The position numbers and the translations under genes were made by a program. The notes under the pieces were generated by a model, which was not told where the DNA came from, searched no databases, and was given only the letters and a program-made list of their open reading frames with translations. 64,000 nt of DNA from Oceanospirillum sp047518265 (lineage in GTDB: Bacteria; Pseudomonadota; Gammaproteobacteria; Pseudomonadales; Halomonadaceae): assembly GCA_047518265.1 (NCBI GenBank), contig JAKZRG010000004.1, positions 163,777 through 227,776 on the forward strand, read 5' to 3'. This document shows, piece by piece, positions 35,812-43,772 of the stretch (position 1 is its first letter; each line of letters starts with the position of its first letter).

Positions 35812-37026
35812 ATGTTTAAACCCTTACTGTCCAGCATGATAATTATTAGCAGCCTATTGGTAACGGGCTGTTCAACATTATTTGAATCCGACTCGGCTCA
35901 AGAACAATCTTCTCCCTTATCTCATACTGTCTCAAGTTGTCATGCAATTTATGATGCAGGCAGTAGCGGTACCCGATTGTATCTATACCAGCAAAAAGAT
36001 GAACAATGGTTAAGTCATGAAGGACCCAAGGTTTCGGCTTTAGCGGATCCTATTCGTGATATTCGTGGTAAAAGTTGGGCAGATGCAGGTGCAGTAACGG
36101 ACGAAGTGGTACAAGCACTCAGAGATATTCGCTCCAACGGCCCATTAACAGAGAAGGGGGAGCCAGAGTGGCAGGGATTTGATTGGCAAACAGAGTGCCA
36201 ATTACACTCTGTTCGTGTCCTCGCTACTGCAGGTATGCGTATTGCAGAGCAAGAAAATCGTCAGCGCAGTGCTCAGCTATGGCAAATGCTCAAGGGCAAG
36301 TTAGAAAGAGAGGTATCAAGTGGTGTTAAGGTGGATGCTCGAACGCTAACGGGTTACGAGGAAGGCCTTTATGCTTGGTTAGCCCTAAGAGATAAAAATC
36401 CTGATTCAGATTATGGCATTGCAGAAATGGGCGGTGCATCCAGCCAGATAACTTTCCCTTGTCCAGAATGTGATGATCGTAATAATGCTGTACGTAAGGT
36501 GCTTGTGAAGGGGCAGTTTACTAAAATTTACAGCTATTCTTTTTTAGGCTTAGGGCAAGATGAAGCACCTAAAACACTGGCGTTTCCTGAAAGCTGTGCC
36601 TATGGCATAGGTGAAAGGCAGCCGGATTGGAAACCAATGCAGTGTGCAGATAAGATCCCTTTGACGCAGGGAGATGAAGGCCTAAAAGATCCCTATAACT
36701 ATGCAGGAGGTGTAAAGGGCACGGTCAATAATCCCCCTATTGCTAAGGGAGAACAAAAACATTGGTTTCTGACTGGCGCTTTTAGCTATATGAAAACCCG
36801 TGATATTAAGGATTGTTGCGAAAGTAAGGGGGCTTGCTATAACCCTCAGACATCTTGTTTTACCTCCGTTTATCGCCCCAAATATCTGGAAACATTAACC
36901 ATTCCGATTCGTTCAACACAGGCTGATGTCAGTTGGACTCTGGGTGCTAATGTGTGCGCCACAACGGAATGTTTAAGCCAAGCAAGAGCACCAATCTGTC
37001 GTTGGTCGGAAGAAGGTTGTTTGTAG
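35812..37026 (+). CDS. GDA1/CD39-family nucleotidase (apyrase, NTPDase), lipoprotein
   Basis: This 404-residue protein has a lipoprotein signal (LVTGC, lipid cysteine C20) and an NTPDase domain. All five apyrase conserved regions are visible: ACR1 DAGSSGTRLYLY (48-59), ACR2 ATAGMR (138-143), ACR3 GYEEGLYAWL with catalytic Glu184, ACR4 AEMGGASSQITF (204-215) and ACR5 YSYSFLGLG (240-248). Many cysteines in the C-terminal third suggest disulphides, as in secreted ectonucleotidases. It should hydrolyse nucleoside tri- and diphosphates in the periplasm or at the cell surface. Such proteins are mainly eukaryotic; Legionella has known examples. No partner gene is adjacent. Confidence 0.9.
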   Translation: MFKPLLSSMIIISSLLVTGCSTLFESDSAQEQSSPLSHTVSSCHAIYDAGSSGTRLYLYQQKDEQWLSHEGPKVSALADPIRDIRGKSWADAGAVTDEVVQALRDIRSNGPLTEKGEPEWQGFDWQTECQLHSVRVLATAGMRIAEQENRQRSAQLWQMLKGKLEREVSSGVKVDARTLTGYEEGLYAWLALRDKNPDSDYGIAEMGGASSQITFPCPECDDRNNAVRKVLVKGQFTKIYSYSFLGLGQDEAPKTLAFPESCAYGIGERQPDWKPMQCADKIPLTQGDEGLKDPYNYAGGVKGTVNNPPIAKGEQKHWFLTGAFSYMKTRDIKDCCESKGACYNPQTSCFTSVYRPKYLETLTIPIRSTQADVSWTLGANVCATTECLSQARAPICRWSEEGCL

Positions 37027-37143
37027 ATAGGGTCCTGCCCCTGAATGGCACCTTAAATAAAAGGGGTCATTCTTTATGGATTTGACGCTCAGATCCAAAG
37101 CCAGCTACCTTGATATAACATATGTTGATTAATGGATGATAAG

Positions 37144-37224
37144 TACCTAAACAAATGTTTTCCTAAAAACGGATATATTCTCCGGGCTATGGCCGGAGAA
37201 TATCGAAATACTTTTGTTTAGATA
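37144..37224. repeat. Dispersed intergenic repeat R2, copy 2
   Basis: This 81-bp element has ends TACCTAAACAAA and TTTGTTTAGATA (11 of 12 positions pair) around a perfect 11-bp stem, ATATTCTCCGG / CCGGAGAATAT. The layout and right end match the element at 15583-15659. It is 45 bp upstream of the antiporter gene, so it may lie in its leader. Confidence 0.7.
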
Positions 37225-37268
37225 TGTAGTATCAACGGGGAATCAAGGAGGTTATTACGGGGACGGTT

Positions 37269-39290
37269 ATGCAACCTGATAGTATTATCGTACTTTTTTT
37301 TGCCATAGGAGCCCTGCTATTAGGCGCTTTGGTTAAGAGCTTTTTTCATAACTCTAAACTGCCATACACCGTCATATTATTGCTGTTAGGTATTGCTATT
37401 GCCTTGTTAGATCGGACTGGTTGGGTCAGTAGTGAGCTTTTTCATCATATGATTCAGCAAGTTGGAGATATTGACCCTCATCTGATTTTATTCCTGTTTT
37501 TACCTATCCTTATTTTTGAATCGGCTTACTCCATGGAGCCTCATCTTTTCTTCCGCATTGCCCCACAGATTATTCTTTTAGCCGTACTGGGGCTGATTAT
37601 CAGTATGTTACTGACGGCATTAGCGGCTTCCTGGTTATTTTCTTGGGGGATCGGTGTGGCGCTATTATTTGGTGCTTTAGTCAGTGCAACAGACCCCGTT
37701 GCAGTCGTGGCTTTGTTGAAGGAAAAAAGCTCACGTAAACGGTTAGAAACGCTTATAGAAGGCGAGTCATTACTGAATGATGGTACTGCTATTGTATTTT
37801 TCTCTCTGTTTTATGGCTTTGCTCTGGGGACAAGTACAGAGATAGATTCATTGGCTGTAGTTGTTGATTTTTTCTGGATCGTTTTAGCGGGTAATCTGAT
37901 TGGTGCTGGGGTAGGTTTTTTGGTGTTATGGATTATCGGGCGGTTATTTAATCAACCTCTCGTGGAGATTACCTTATCGGTTGTTGCTGCCTATATCGCC
38001 TTTATTTTATGTGAATTAATACACGTCTCTGGCGTGGTATCCCTCGTGGCTTTAGCCTTGATGTTTTCAACCTTAGGCCGTACTCGTATTTCACCTGAAG
38101 TCTCTCATTTTCTGCATCATTTCTGGGAGATGATGGCCTATATGGCCAATACACTTATCTTTGTCATTGTCGGTATTGTCATCGCTCTTCACCTTAGTGT
38201 TGATGACTCAAGTTTATGGTTCAAGCTGTTTGCTTTGTACTTTATTTTGTTAGCAGTACGTACGATATCGGTGTTGTTGCTTATGCCAATTTTAAAGCGT
38301 ATTGGGATTGGTATTACGGGAGAGAAAGCCACTGTATTGGTTTGGGGTGCGCTGAGAGGAGCAGTATCTTTATCATTGGCATTAAGCTTAGTTCAAGACA
38401 GTGCTGTACCGAATGAATTGGGCCAACAAATATTGTTTTTAACGGCAGGTATCGTAGTGCTTACGATTGTTATAAATGGTTCGACGATGGAGTGGTTATT
38501 ACATCAATTAAAACTAGACCGTTTACCACCGGCAAAAGAAGCATCACTGCAAAAAGCCGCGGAAGGCCTTAGTTTACAAATGGAGTCCTTTCTTACCAAG
38601 TTCAGCGAAAATACCTTTTTTAACACGCTATCACCTGAAAAACTGCGAACCTATATTGAGGATACAGCTGGAGATCAGGGTGATAATCTGATGACTCAGG
38701 AGGATGAGAAGGTTGCCTTTATGCGGCGTTTACTGGAGATTGAGCGCAAAACCTATTGGCAGCTGTATGAGAAGGGGTATATCGGCAAGCATGCTTCCAG
38801 CTTATTAACGGCGTCAGTAGAATCTGCTTTAGATAATCAGCCGATTATCGCACCTAGGCAAACGTTGGCTAAAAATTTATCTTTGCCTTTACCTCCTTAT
38901 TGGATGCTGAATTTACCCTTCTTTTCGAAAAAGGCAGAGCACTGGATTTTTACTAATTTATCACTGAACTATGATATTGCCCGTGGTTTTGTAGAAGCCC
39001 AGGATGAGATGAAAAAACATCTCGATGAGTTGGCGCCTTCGGCAGAAAGCAAAGCTGAGGCAGAACGTTTAATTGAAGATAATCGTCATGCCGCCTTTGG
39101 TTTTACTAAGATGATTGAAGCAGAGTATGCGACTCTAATTTCATCTCTACAGCTGAGTTCTGCTCGACGGCTTATTTTAAACCATGAGCGATCATTGATT
39201 TGGAAGATGCATAAAGAAGGTGTCATCGAAGATTCAGAAGCAGAAAAGCTAGTAGAGATGATAGAAGTAAAAATGCAACAAAAACAGTAG
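37269..39290 (+). CDS. CPA1-family sodium/proton antiporter with long C-terminal cytoplasmic domain
   Basis: This 673-residue protein has about twelve membrane helices in residues 1-410 and a soluble tail of about 260 residues. The CPA1 signatures are FLPILIFESAY, the ion-site ATDPVAVVALLKE and EGESLLNDGTAIVFF with the ND motif. The tail is helical and charged, without a TrkA-C or cNMP motif that I can recognise. It exchanges Na+ (or K+) for H+ across the inner membrane for pH and salt balance, fitting a marine lifestyle. It is a single gene. Confidence 0.9.
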   Translation: MQPDSIIVLFFAIGALLLGALVKSFFHNSKLPYTVILLLLGIAIALLDRTGWVSSELFHHMIQQVGDIDPHLILFLFLPILIFESAYSMEPHLFFRIAPQIILLAVLGLIISMLLTALAASWLFSWGIGVALLFGALVSATDPVAVVALLKEKSSRKRLETLIEGESLLNDGTAIVFFSLFYGFALGTSTEIDSLAVVVDFFWIVLAGNLIGAGVGFLVLWIIGRLFNQPLVEITLSVVAAYIAFILCELIHVSGVVSLVALALMFSTLGRTRISPEVSHFLHHFWEMMAYMANTLIFVIVGIVIALHLSVDDSSLWFKLFALYFILLAVRTISVLLLMPILKRIGIGITGEKATVLVWGALRGAVSLSLALSLVQDSAVPNELGQQILFLTAGIVVLTIVINGSTMEWLLHQLKLDRLPPAKEASLQKAAEGLSLQMESFLTKFSENTFFNTLSPEKLRTYIEDTAGDQGDNLMTQEDEKVAFMRRLLEIERKTYWQLYEKGYIGKHASSLLTASVESALDNQPIIAPRQTLAKNLSLPLPPYWMLNLPFFSKKAEHWIFTNLSLNYDIARGFVEAQDEMKKHLDELAPSAESKAEAERLIEDNRHAAFGFTKMIEAEYATLISSLQLSSARRLILNHERSLIWKMHKEGVIEDSEAEKLVEMIEVKMQQKQ

Positions 39291-39361
39291 GGTAGAATGA
39301 ATTAGGCTTTAGAATTAACATTCTGAGTCATCGTCAGAAAAGTAATGCTTTAGGTGAAAAT

Positions 39362-40111
39362 ATGAGATCTACTTTCGTTAAGATAATTCTTTCTCTTCTG
39401 TATTTGCTGCAAGTGTCATTTTCCTATGCAGAGGAAAAACGTGCTGTCTCAATGGCTTGTGCGATGTTTCCACCTTATAAGATAGAGAGTCGGAATAAAA
39501 ATACGCCTCATTCTGGGATTGATCTAGAAGTGATGCGAGAAGCTTTTTCAGCTGTAGATCGGGATGTTACGTTCGATTTTTTTCCTTGGAAGCGTACGGT
39601 GAAAATGGCTGAACGAGGACAGACCGATGGTCTATGTGGTTGTGCTTATCGTCCAGAGCGTGAAGGGAAATTTATTTACTCCGATATGATGGGATTACAC
39701 AGTCAGGGTGTTTTTCTGAATGAGGCTTCTAATGTGAGGGATATCGGATCATTAGATGATCTTGAGGGGCATAGTATTGCTGCTGTTAGGGGGTATGCCG
39801 TGCATCAGGAATTGAATGACCGTAAGAATATTCGCTCAGTAGAAGCTAATGACGATAATCAGTTATTACGCTTATTAACCGCTGGTCGGGTGGATGCCAT
39901 CTACTCTTATAGGGATATTATTTTATATCGAATGGCTATGAATTCAGATACTCGTAAAGTGCAATACTTTGAATTTAGCAGTCAGCCTTACTACTTGTGT
40001 TTTTCACGCAGTAAATCGGGTATAGAAGAGATAGTCGATGATTTTAATCAAGGGTTACGTATTATTCGGTTTAATGGCACTTACCAGAAAATTTGGCAGA
40101 GCTACCGGTAA
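39362..40111 (+). CDS. Periplasmic solute-binding protein, family 3 (orphan)
   Basis: This 249-residue protein has a signal peptide (to about residue 23, SFSYA) and a bacterial extracellular solute-binding domain of the amino-acid (SBP_bac_3) type: FPPYKIESRNKNTPHSGIDLEVM, then DLEGHSIAAVRGYAVHQEL. No permease or ATPase gene is near, so it may feed a transporter elsewhere or act as a sensor. A CACAMF/CGCAY region carries several cysteines that could form a disulphide. The ligand is unknown. Confidence 0.85.
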   Translation: MRSTFVKIILSLLYLLQVSFSYAEEKRAVSMACAMFPPYKIESRNKNTPHSGIDLEVMREAFSAVDRDVTFDFFPWKRTVKMAERGQTDGLCGCAYRPEREGKFIYSDMMGLHSQGVFLNEASNVRDIGSLDDLEGHSIAAVRGYAVHQELNDRKNIRSVEANDDNQLLRLLTAGRVDAIYSYRDIILYRMAMNSDTRKVQYFEFSSQPYYLCFSRSKSGIEEIVDDFNQGLRIIRFNGTYQKIWQSYR

Positions 40112-40162
40112 CGATAGGTTCAATAACTCAAGGGGGGCGACCTTGAGTTATTGAGACGACAG

Positions 40163-40879
40163 CTATTGGCTGGACAGGAGTTTACCTGCGGGTGAGAATT
40201 GCCAAATATTTTCTTGTTGCAAGCCGCCCTTAACGATTATTTTCTCAGTCCCATCGATGCGTTGAATACTCCGTGTTTTAAGCCATCGAGATTGACCATA
40301 TTCATAAAGATAAGCGCCACTTGTACTGAACACCTTAATGGTTTTTGTTCCAGTATTCAGCACGTGCAGGTTATCAAAGCTATCCATCGTCAAGCTGATA
40401 GGACCGTTGAGTTGTTCTGGTAAATCTATACCAGCAGCCCCAATTTTTCCGAGAACATAGCCTTGATTATCTAACCAAGTAACGTAGTTGTGGCCGCTGG
40501 AGATAGCGTAAATATTACCATTTGAGTCTAGAGTGAAATCTTTCAATGCTCCAAACTGTTCAGGTAAATTAATATGTGATGAAGCATTACCAGTTTCATC
40601 ATAAACTCGTATCAGGCGTTCAGTATCCGACCAAGTATAAATATAGCCATCAAATTGACGAATAATGCGTGCTTGCAGTGGCACTGCAACAGACTGCCCC
40701 CCAGGTGCTATAACATGAGCAATTTGAGGGGAGATACCTATAGAAGATAGGTGCTCTTTAGTCAGGCGAGTCTCACCTGATGTTTGATCTGGTGCTTCTA
40801 TTTGTGCCCAGCTAATACCTGAAACTCCAGTGATACCCAATATCATTGAACTTGATGTAATAAACTGACGACGATCCAT
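40163..40879 (-). CDS. Tat-exported NHL/6-bladed beta-propeller-like protein of unknown function
   Basis: This 238-residue protein begins MDRRQFITSSSMILGITG, a twin-arginine (Tat) signal with the RRxF motif and cleavage near SWA (residue 25). The mature part shows propeller-like repeats (DSNGNIYAISSG, DSFDNLHVLNTG, STSGAYLYEYG). Tat export implies folding, or binding of a cofactor, before export. I do not recognise the function. It is convergent with the solute-binding protein gene (51 bp gap). The 188 bp upstream contain only the tmRNA terminator. Confidence 0.75.
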   Translation of the reverse strand: MDRRQFITSSSMILGITGVSGISWAQIEAPDQTSGETRLTKEHLSSIGISPQIAHVIAPGGQSVAVPLQARIIRQFDGYIYTWSDTERLIRVYDETGNASSHINLPEQFGALKDFTLDSNGNIYAISSGHNYVTWLDNQGYVLGKIGAAGIDLPEQLNGPISLTMDSFDNLHVLNTGTKTIKVFSTSGAYLYEYGQSRWLKTRSIQRIDGTEKIIVKGGLQQENIWQFSPAGKLLSSQ

Positions 40880-41030
40880 AACTGTGCTTCCTGCTGCATT
40901 TGAATAAAAACTTTAATAGTTTAATCAAAGATCGCGGGCTGTTGTGGCGTCATTAGCTGTCAGATTAGGAAATAATTATTCTTTTAATTAATTCGAAAAG
41001 CTCTAAGCGCATTATTTCCGAAATTTAGAT

Positions 41031-41064
41031 ATAAAAAAACCAGCCATTAGGCTGGTTTTTTTAT
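41031..41064. terminator. Terminator after ssrA
   Basis: AAAAAAACCAGCC and GGCTGGTTTTTTT pair around ATTA. It lies four bases beyond the mature tmRNA 3' end and works for the minus strand. Confidence 0.88.
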
Positions 41065-41067
41065 ATT

Positions 41068-41426
41068 TGGTGGAGGTGGCGGGAATTGAACCCGCGTCCG
41101 TCAGTCCTCTGCCATCGGCTCTACATGCTTAGTTTCATTTTTTAATTTAGCGTTGAACACTCCAATGAACAGGATTGTTTAACGCGATCCTTTAAAGTTT
41201 TAGCAGCGCGGTCTAAGGCAAACTTTGCTGCGAGCCTGTTTCGCGGGCTCGTACCTTATCTAAAAGTTACAGGCAACTTTCGTCAAAGGGAGCTGGCAAT
41301 TAAGCAGCTAGAGCGTAGTTTTCGTCGTTTGCGACTATATATTTGTAACGCGGTATTTACGAGATACGTTACCCTCTCGACATGCACCTCAGGGTTTGTA
41401 ACCAGCGTCGAAGCCAAGTCACCCCC
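41068..41426 (-). ncRNA. ssrA: Transfer-messenger RNA (tmRNA)
   Basis: On the minus strand this 359-nt RNA begins GGGGGTGACTTGGCTTCGAC and ends with an encoded CCA. The seven-base acceptor stem GGGGGUG / CACCUCC pairs fully, and the T arm is GCGGGTTCAATTCCCGCC. The tag reading frame (41300-41332) encodes ANDENYALAA followed by TAA, identical to the E. coli tag. Together with SmpB it rescues ribosomes stalled on broken mRNA and marks the product for proteolysis. A possible -10 TAGAAT lies at 41439-41444. Its partner gene smpB lies directly upstream. Confidence 0.97.
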
Positions 41427-41469
41427 AAAAGTTTTGCCATTCTACCGAATTGTAGAACAATACACCAGT

Positions 41470-41952
41470 TTAACCGGCATGATCTCGAACAATCCGCGAT
41501 TTCTGGCGATTCCAGTCTCTGTCCTTCTCTGTTGCACGCTTGTCATGCTGCTGTTTACCGGTTGCTAAGGCAATTTCACATTTCACCTTATTATTTTTCC
41601 AGTACAGGGCTAAAGGTACACAGGTGTGGCCCTTTTGCTGAATCGCGGCAAAGATTTTAGCGATCTCTTTTTTGTGTAACAGCAGTTTTCTGTTGCGTGT
41701 TGGTTCTGCCACAATGTGGGTTGATGCGCTGAGTAATGGCGTAAAATGCGCGCCCATTAACCAGACCTCACCCTTGTGCATTACCACGTATGCATCGGTA
41801 ATCTGCGCCTTGCCTGCGCGGATACATTTAACTTCCCAGCCAGCCAAAGACACACCCGCTTCAAACTTATCATTAAGATGAAATTCGTGGCGTGCGCGTT
41901 TATTTTGAGCAATGGTGGCACTGTTTGTTTTTGCTTTCTGTTTCTTAGCCAT
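41470..41952 (-). CDS. smpB: SsrA-binding protein SmpB
   Basis: This 160-residue protein (E. coli 160) opens MAKKQKAKTNSATIAQNKRA and includes HDFE-like HEFHLNDKFEAGVSLAGWEVKCIRAGK and the C-terminal basic tail HDKRATEKDRDWNRQKSRI that mimics mRNA in the ribosomal channel. It binds the tRNA-like part of tmRNA, encoded 43 bp downstream. Divergent from ratA, as in E. coli. Confidence 0.97.
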   Translation of the reverse strand: MAKKQKAKTNSATIAQNKRARHEFHLNDKFEAGVSLAGWEVKCIRAGKAQITDAYVVMHKGEVWLMGAHFTPLLSASTHIVAEPTRNRKLLLHKKEIAKIFAAIQQKGHTCVPLALYWKNNKVKCEIALATGKQQHDKRATEKDRDWNRQKSRIVRDHAG

Positions 41953-42077
41953 AACGGCATTATAAAACGAAGCGAGGCAAAGGGCTATGCAGTAAAAACG
42001 TGAAAAATCAAATTCATGCTACAATCGCCTTTTTTGATTGGGCAAACTTTGCCCCGGTAATATCTGAGAGCGTCATA

Positions 42078-42512
42078 ATGACAACCGTGACCCGAACCGC
42101 TCTGGTAATGCATTCAGCAAAGCAGATGTATGATCTGGTAAATGATTGTGAGTCTTATCCTAAGTTTTTGCCTTGGTGTGCCAATGCGACTCTGATTGAA
42201 GCGTCAGAAACTCATATGGTGGGCCAGCTTGAGATTGCTAAAGCTGGAATAAAACACAGTTTTACTACGCGTAATACCTTGCACGAAGCTCATAAAATAG
42301 AGCTTAAGTTAGTGGACGGGCCTTTTAAGCGCTTAGAAGGTGAGTGGCGCTTTGATGCTCTGTCGGAGGATGCCTGTAAAATATCCCTGACCATGGAATT
42401 TGAGTTTGCCGGTAAGATGATAGGTTTGGCTTTGGGCAGTGTGTTTAATCAGGCCGCCAATACACTGGTGGATGCATTTTGTCAGAGGGCGAATGATGTC
42501 TACGGAAGATAA
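42078..42512 (+). CDS. ratA: RatA/START-like (COQ10-type) protein
   Basis: This 144-residue START/polyketide-cyclase-like protein starts at MTTVTRTALVMHSAKQMY (an upstream in-frame start adds 26 unrelated residues). The YDLVNDCESYPKFLPWC motif is characteristic. In E. coli RatA has been reported to inhibit 70S assembly; related COQ10 proteins bind ubiquinone, so the true role is debated. It overlaps the next gene by 17 bp. Confidence 0.92.
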   Translation: MTTVTRTALVMHSAKQMYDLVNDCESYPKFLPWCANATLIEASETHMVGQLEIAKAGIKHSFTTRNTLHEAHKIELKLVDGPFKRLEGEWRFDALSEDACKISLTMEFEFAGKMIGLALGSVFNQAANTLVDAFCQRANDVYGR

Positions 42513-42798
42513 GCTAATTCGTATAGAAGTGGTTTATGCTTTAGCTAATGAGCAGCGTGTGATGGAGCTGTTTGTACCTGAGGGGACAACGGTAATGGAG
42601 GCTGCGGTTAAATCCGGTATTGCAGAGCATTATCTTGAAATAAATCTGAATGAAATGCCTATGGGTGTTTTTGGTAAGGTGGTTAAGCAGCCTGAACAAC
42701 AGGTATTGTTGGAAAGTGATCGTATTGAGATCTATCGCCCTTTAATCGCTGATCCGAAAAAAGCACGAGCGAAAAGAGCAGCAAAACAGGATAAGTAA
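42496..42798 (+). CDS. rnfH: RnfH-family ubiquitin-fold protein
   Basis: This 100-residue beta-grasp protein (RnfH/YfjF family, UPF0125) starts at MSTEDKLIRIEVVYAL, after an AGAGGG site inside the 3' end of ratA. The motifs PEGTTVMEAA and VLLESDRIEIYRPLIADPKKAR fit the family. The function is unknown; the name comes from an association with rnf genes. The ratA-rnfH pair is conserved in gammaproteobacteria. Confidence 0.9.
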   Translation: MSTEDKLIRIEVVYALANEQRVMELFVPEGTTVMEAAVKSGIAEHYLEINLNEMPMGVFGKVVKQPEQQVLLESDRIEIYRPLIADPKKARAKRAAKQDK

Positions 42799-42855
42799 GC
42801 CTGTTTTGCTGATCTGGCTAATGACGTCGGATGATGACTTATCGATAAGAGGGAG

Positions 42856-43170
42856 TTATTCCGCTTGTTCGATACGACTCACACGGTCATTTTCGAAGTA
42901 AAGGGTCACTCTTTTCTCGCTAACATTGTCTCTGGGGTCTTTCGACCAATAGAGATAATCCCAGCGATTGGGATCAAAAGTGGCGGGGGCTAAGGGTGTG
43001 CCCATGATATAAACAACCTGTTCACGGGTTAAACCTTGTTTAAGCTGGCTGAGCATCTCTTCGGTCATCACATGCCCTTGCTGTAGCTCCCTTTTATAAA
43101 CACCGGGAAAAATACAGCCAGAAAGTGTGACGAATGAGGAAAAGATGACTAAAATGATCAGTCTTTGCAT
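42856..43170 (-). CDS. bamE: Outer-membrane assembly lipoprotein BamE
   Basis: This 104-residue lipoprotein (lipobox LSGC, Cys19) contains the SmpA/OmlA fold: GHVMTEEMLSQLKQGLTREQVVYIMGTPL and RWDYLYWSKD. It is a subunit of the BAM complex that inserts beta-barrel proteins into the outer membrane. Divergent from fur, the Pseudomonas omlA-fur arrangement. Confidence 0.95.
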   Translation of the reverse strand: MQRLIILVIFSSFVTLSGCIFPGVYKRELQQGHVMTEEMLSQLKQGLTREQVVYIMGTPLAPATFDPNRWDYLYWSKDPRDNVSEKRVTLYFENDRVSRIEQAE

Positions 43171-43252
43171 TTGAGAATATCTTTCACCATGTTGTGCAAG
43201 TCTGGGATAATACCGGAATAAGCACTGACTGCGAAGCGAGACCTAAAAAACC

Positions 43253-43666
43253 ATGGCAGATGAAAACCAAGAGCTGAAGAAAGCAGGTCTGAAGGTAACC
43301 CTACCTCGTATTAAGATTCTGCAGTTGCTGGAGAGCGCGACCTCCCACCATATGAGTGCAGAGGATGTTTATAAAGCACTTCTGGACGCAGGCGAAGATG
43401 TGGGTCTGGCAACCGTTTATCGGGTATTAACCCAGTTTGAATCCGCAGGCCTAGTTGTACGTCACAACTTTGACGGCGGACATGCAGTATTTGAGGTTGC
43501 CCGTGATGAGCACCATGATCATATGGTGTGCATGGATACCGGTGATGTGATCGAATTCTACGATAAGGATATTGAAGCCCTTCAGCATAAGATCGTTGAA
43601 GAGCACGGTTTTGAGCTGGTAGAGCACTCTCTGGTTCTATATGTACGGAAAAAATCAGAGAAGTAA
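43253..43666 (+). CDS. fur: Ferric uptake regulator Fur
   Basis: This 137-residue repressor opens with a winged-helix domain (LKVTLPRIKILQLLESA to TVYRVLTQFESAGLV) and carries the metal-binding HHDHMVCMDTGDVIEFYD segment. The second CxxC pair of E. coli Fur is absent; this shorter form is like Pseudomonas Fur. With Fe(II) it binds Fur boxes and represses iron uptake. I see no convincing Fur box in its own upstream region. Confidence 0.95.
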   Translation: MADENQELKKAGLKVTLPRIKILQLLESATSHHMSAEDVYKALLDAGEDVGLATVYRVLTQFESAGLVVRHNFDGGHAVFEVARDEHHDHMVCMDTGDVIEFYDKDIEALQHKIVEEHGFELVEHSLVLYVRKKSEK

Positions 43667-43683
43667 TTCTTTGTTATTTTCTT

Positions 43684-43722
43684 TAAACCCCGGATAGCTT
43701 AGGTTATTCGGGGTTTTGTTTT
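43684..43722. terminator. Bidirectional terminator between fur and recN
   Basis: AAACCCCG pairs with CGGGGTTT around an AT-rich centre and is followed by a T-rich tract. Confidence 0.8.
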
Positions 43723-43772
43723 TTTAGATGTGCTAATTTTTAGATGTAGCAAGTCGGTTCTATCTGCTGACT

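Noticed and set aside
43171..43252. A possible Fur box between bamE and fur (GGATAATACCGGAATA).
   Set aside because: It matches only part of the 19-bp consensus, so autoregulation is not supported.
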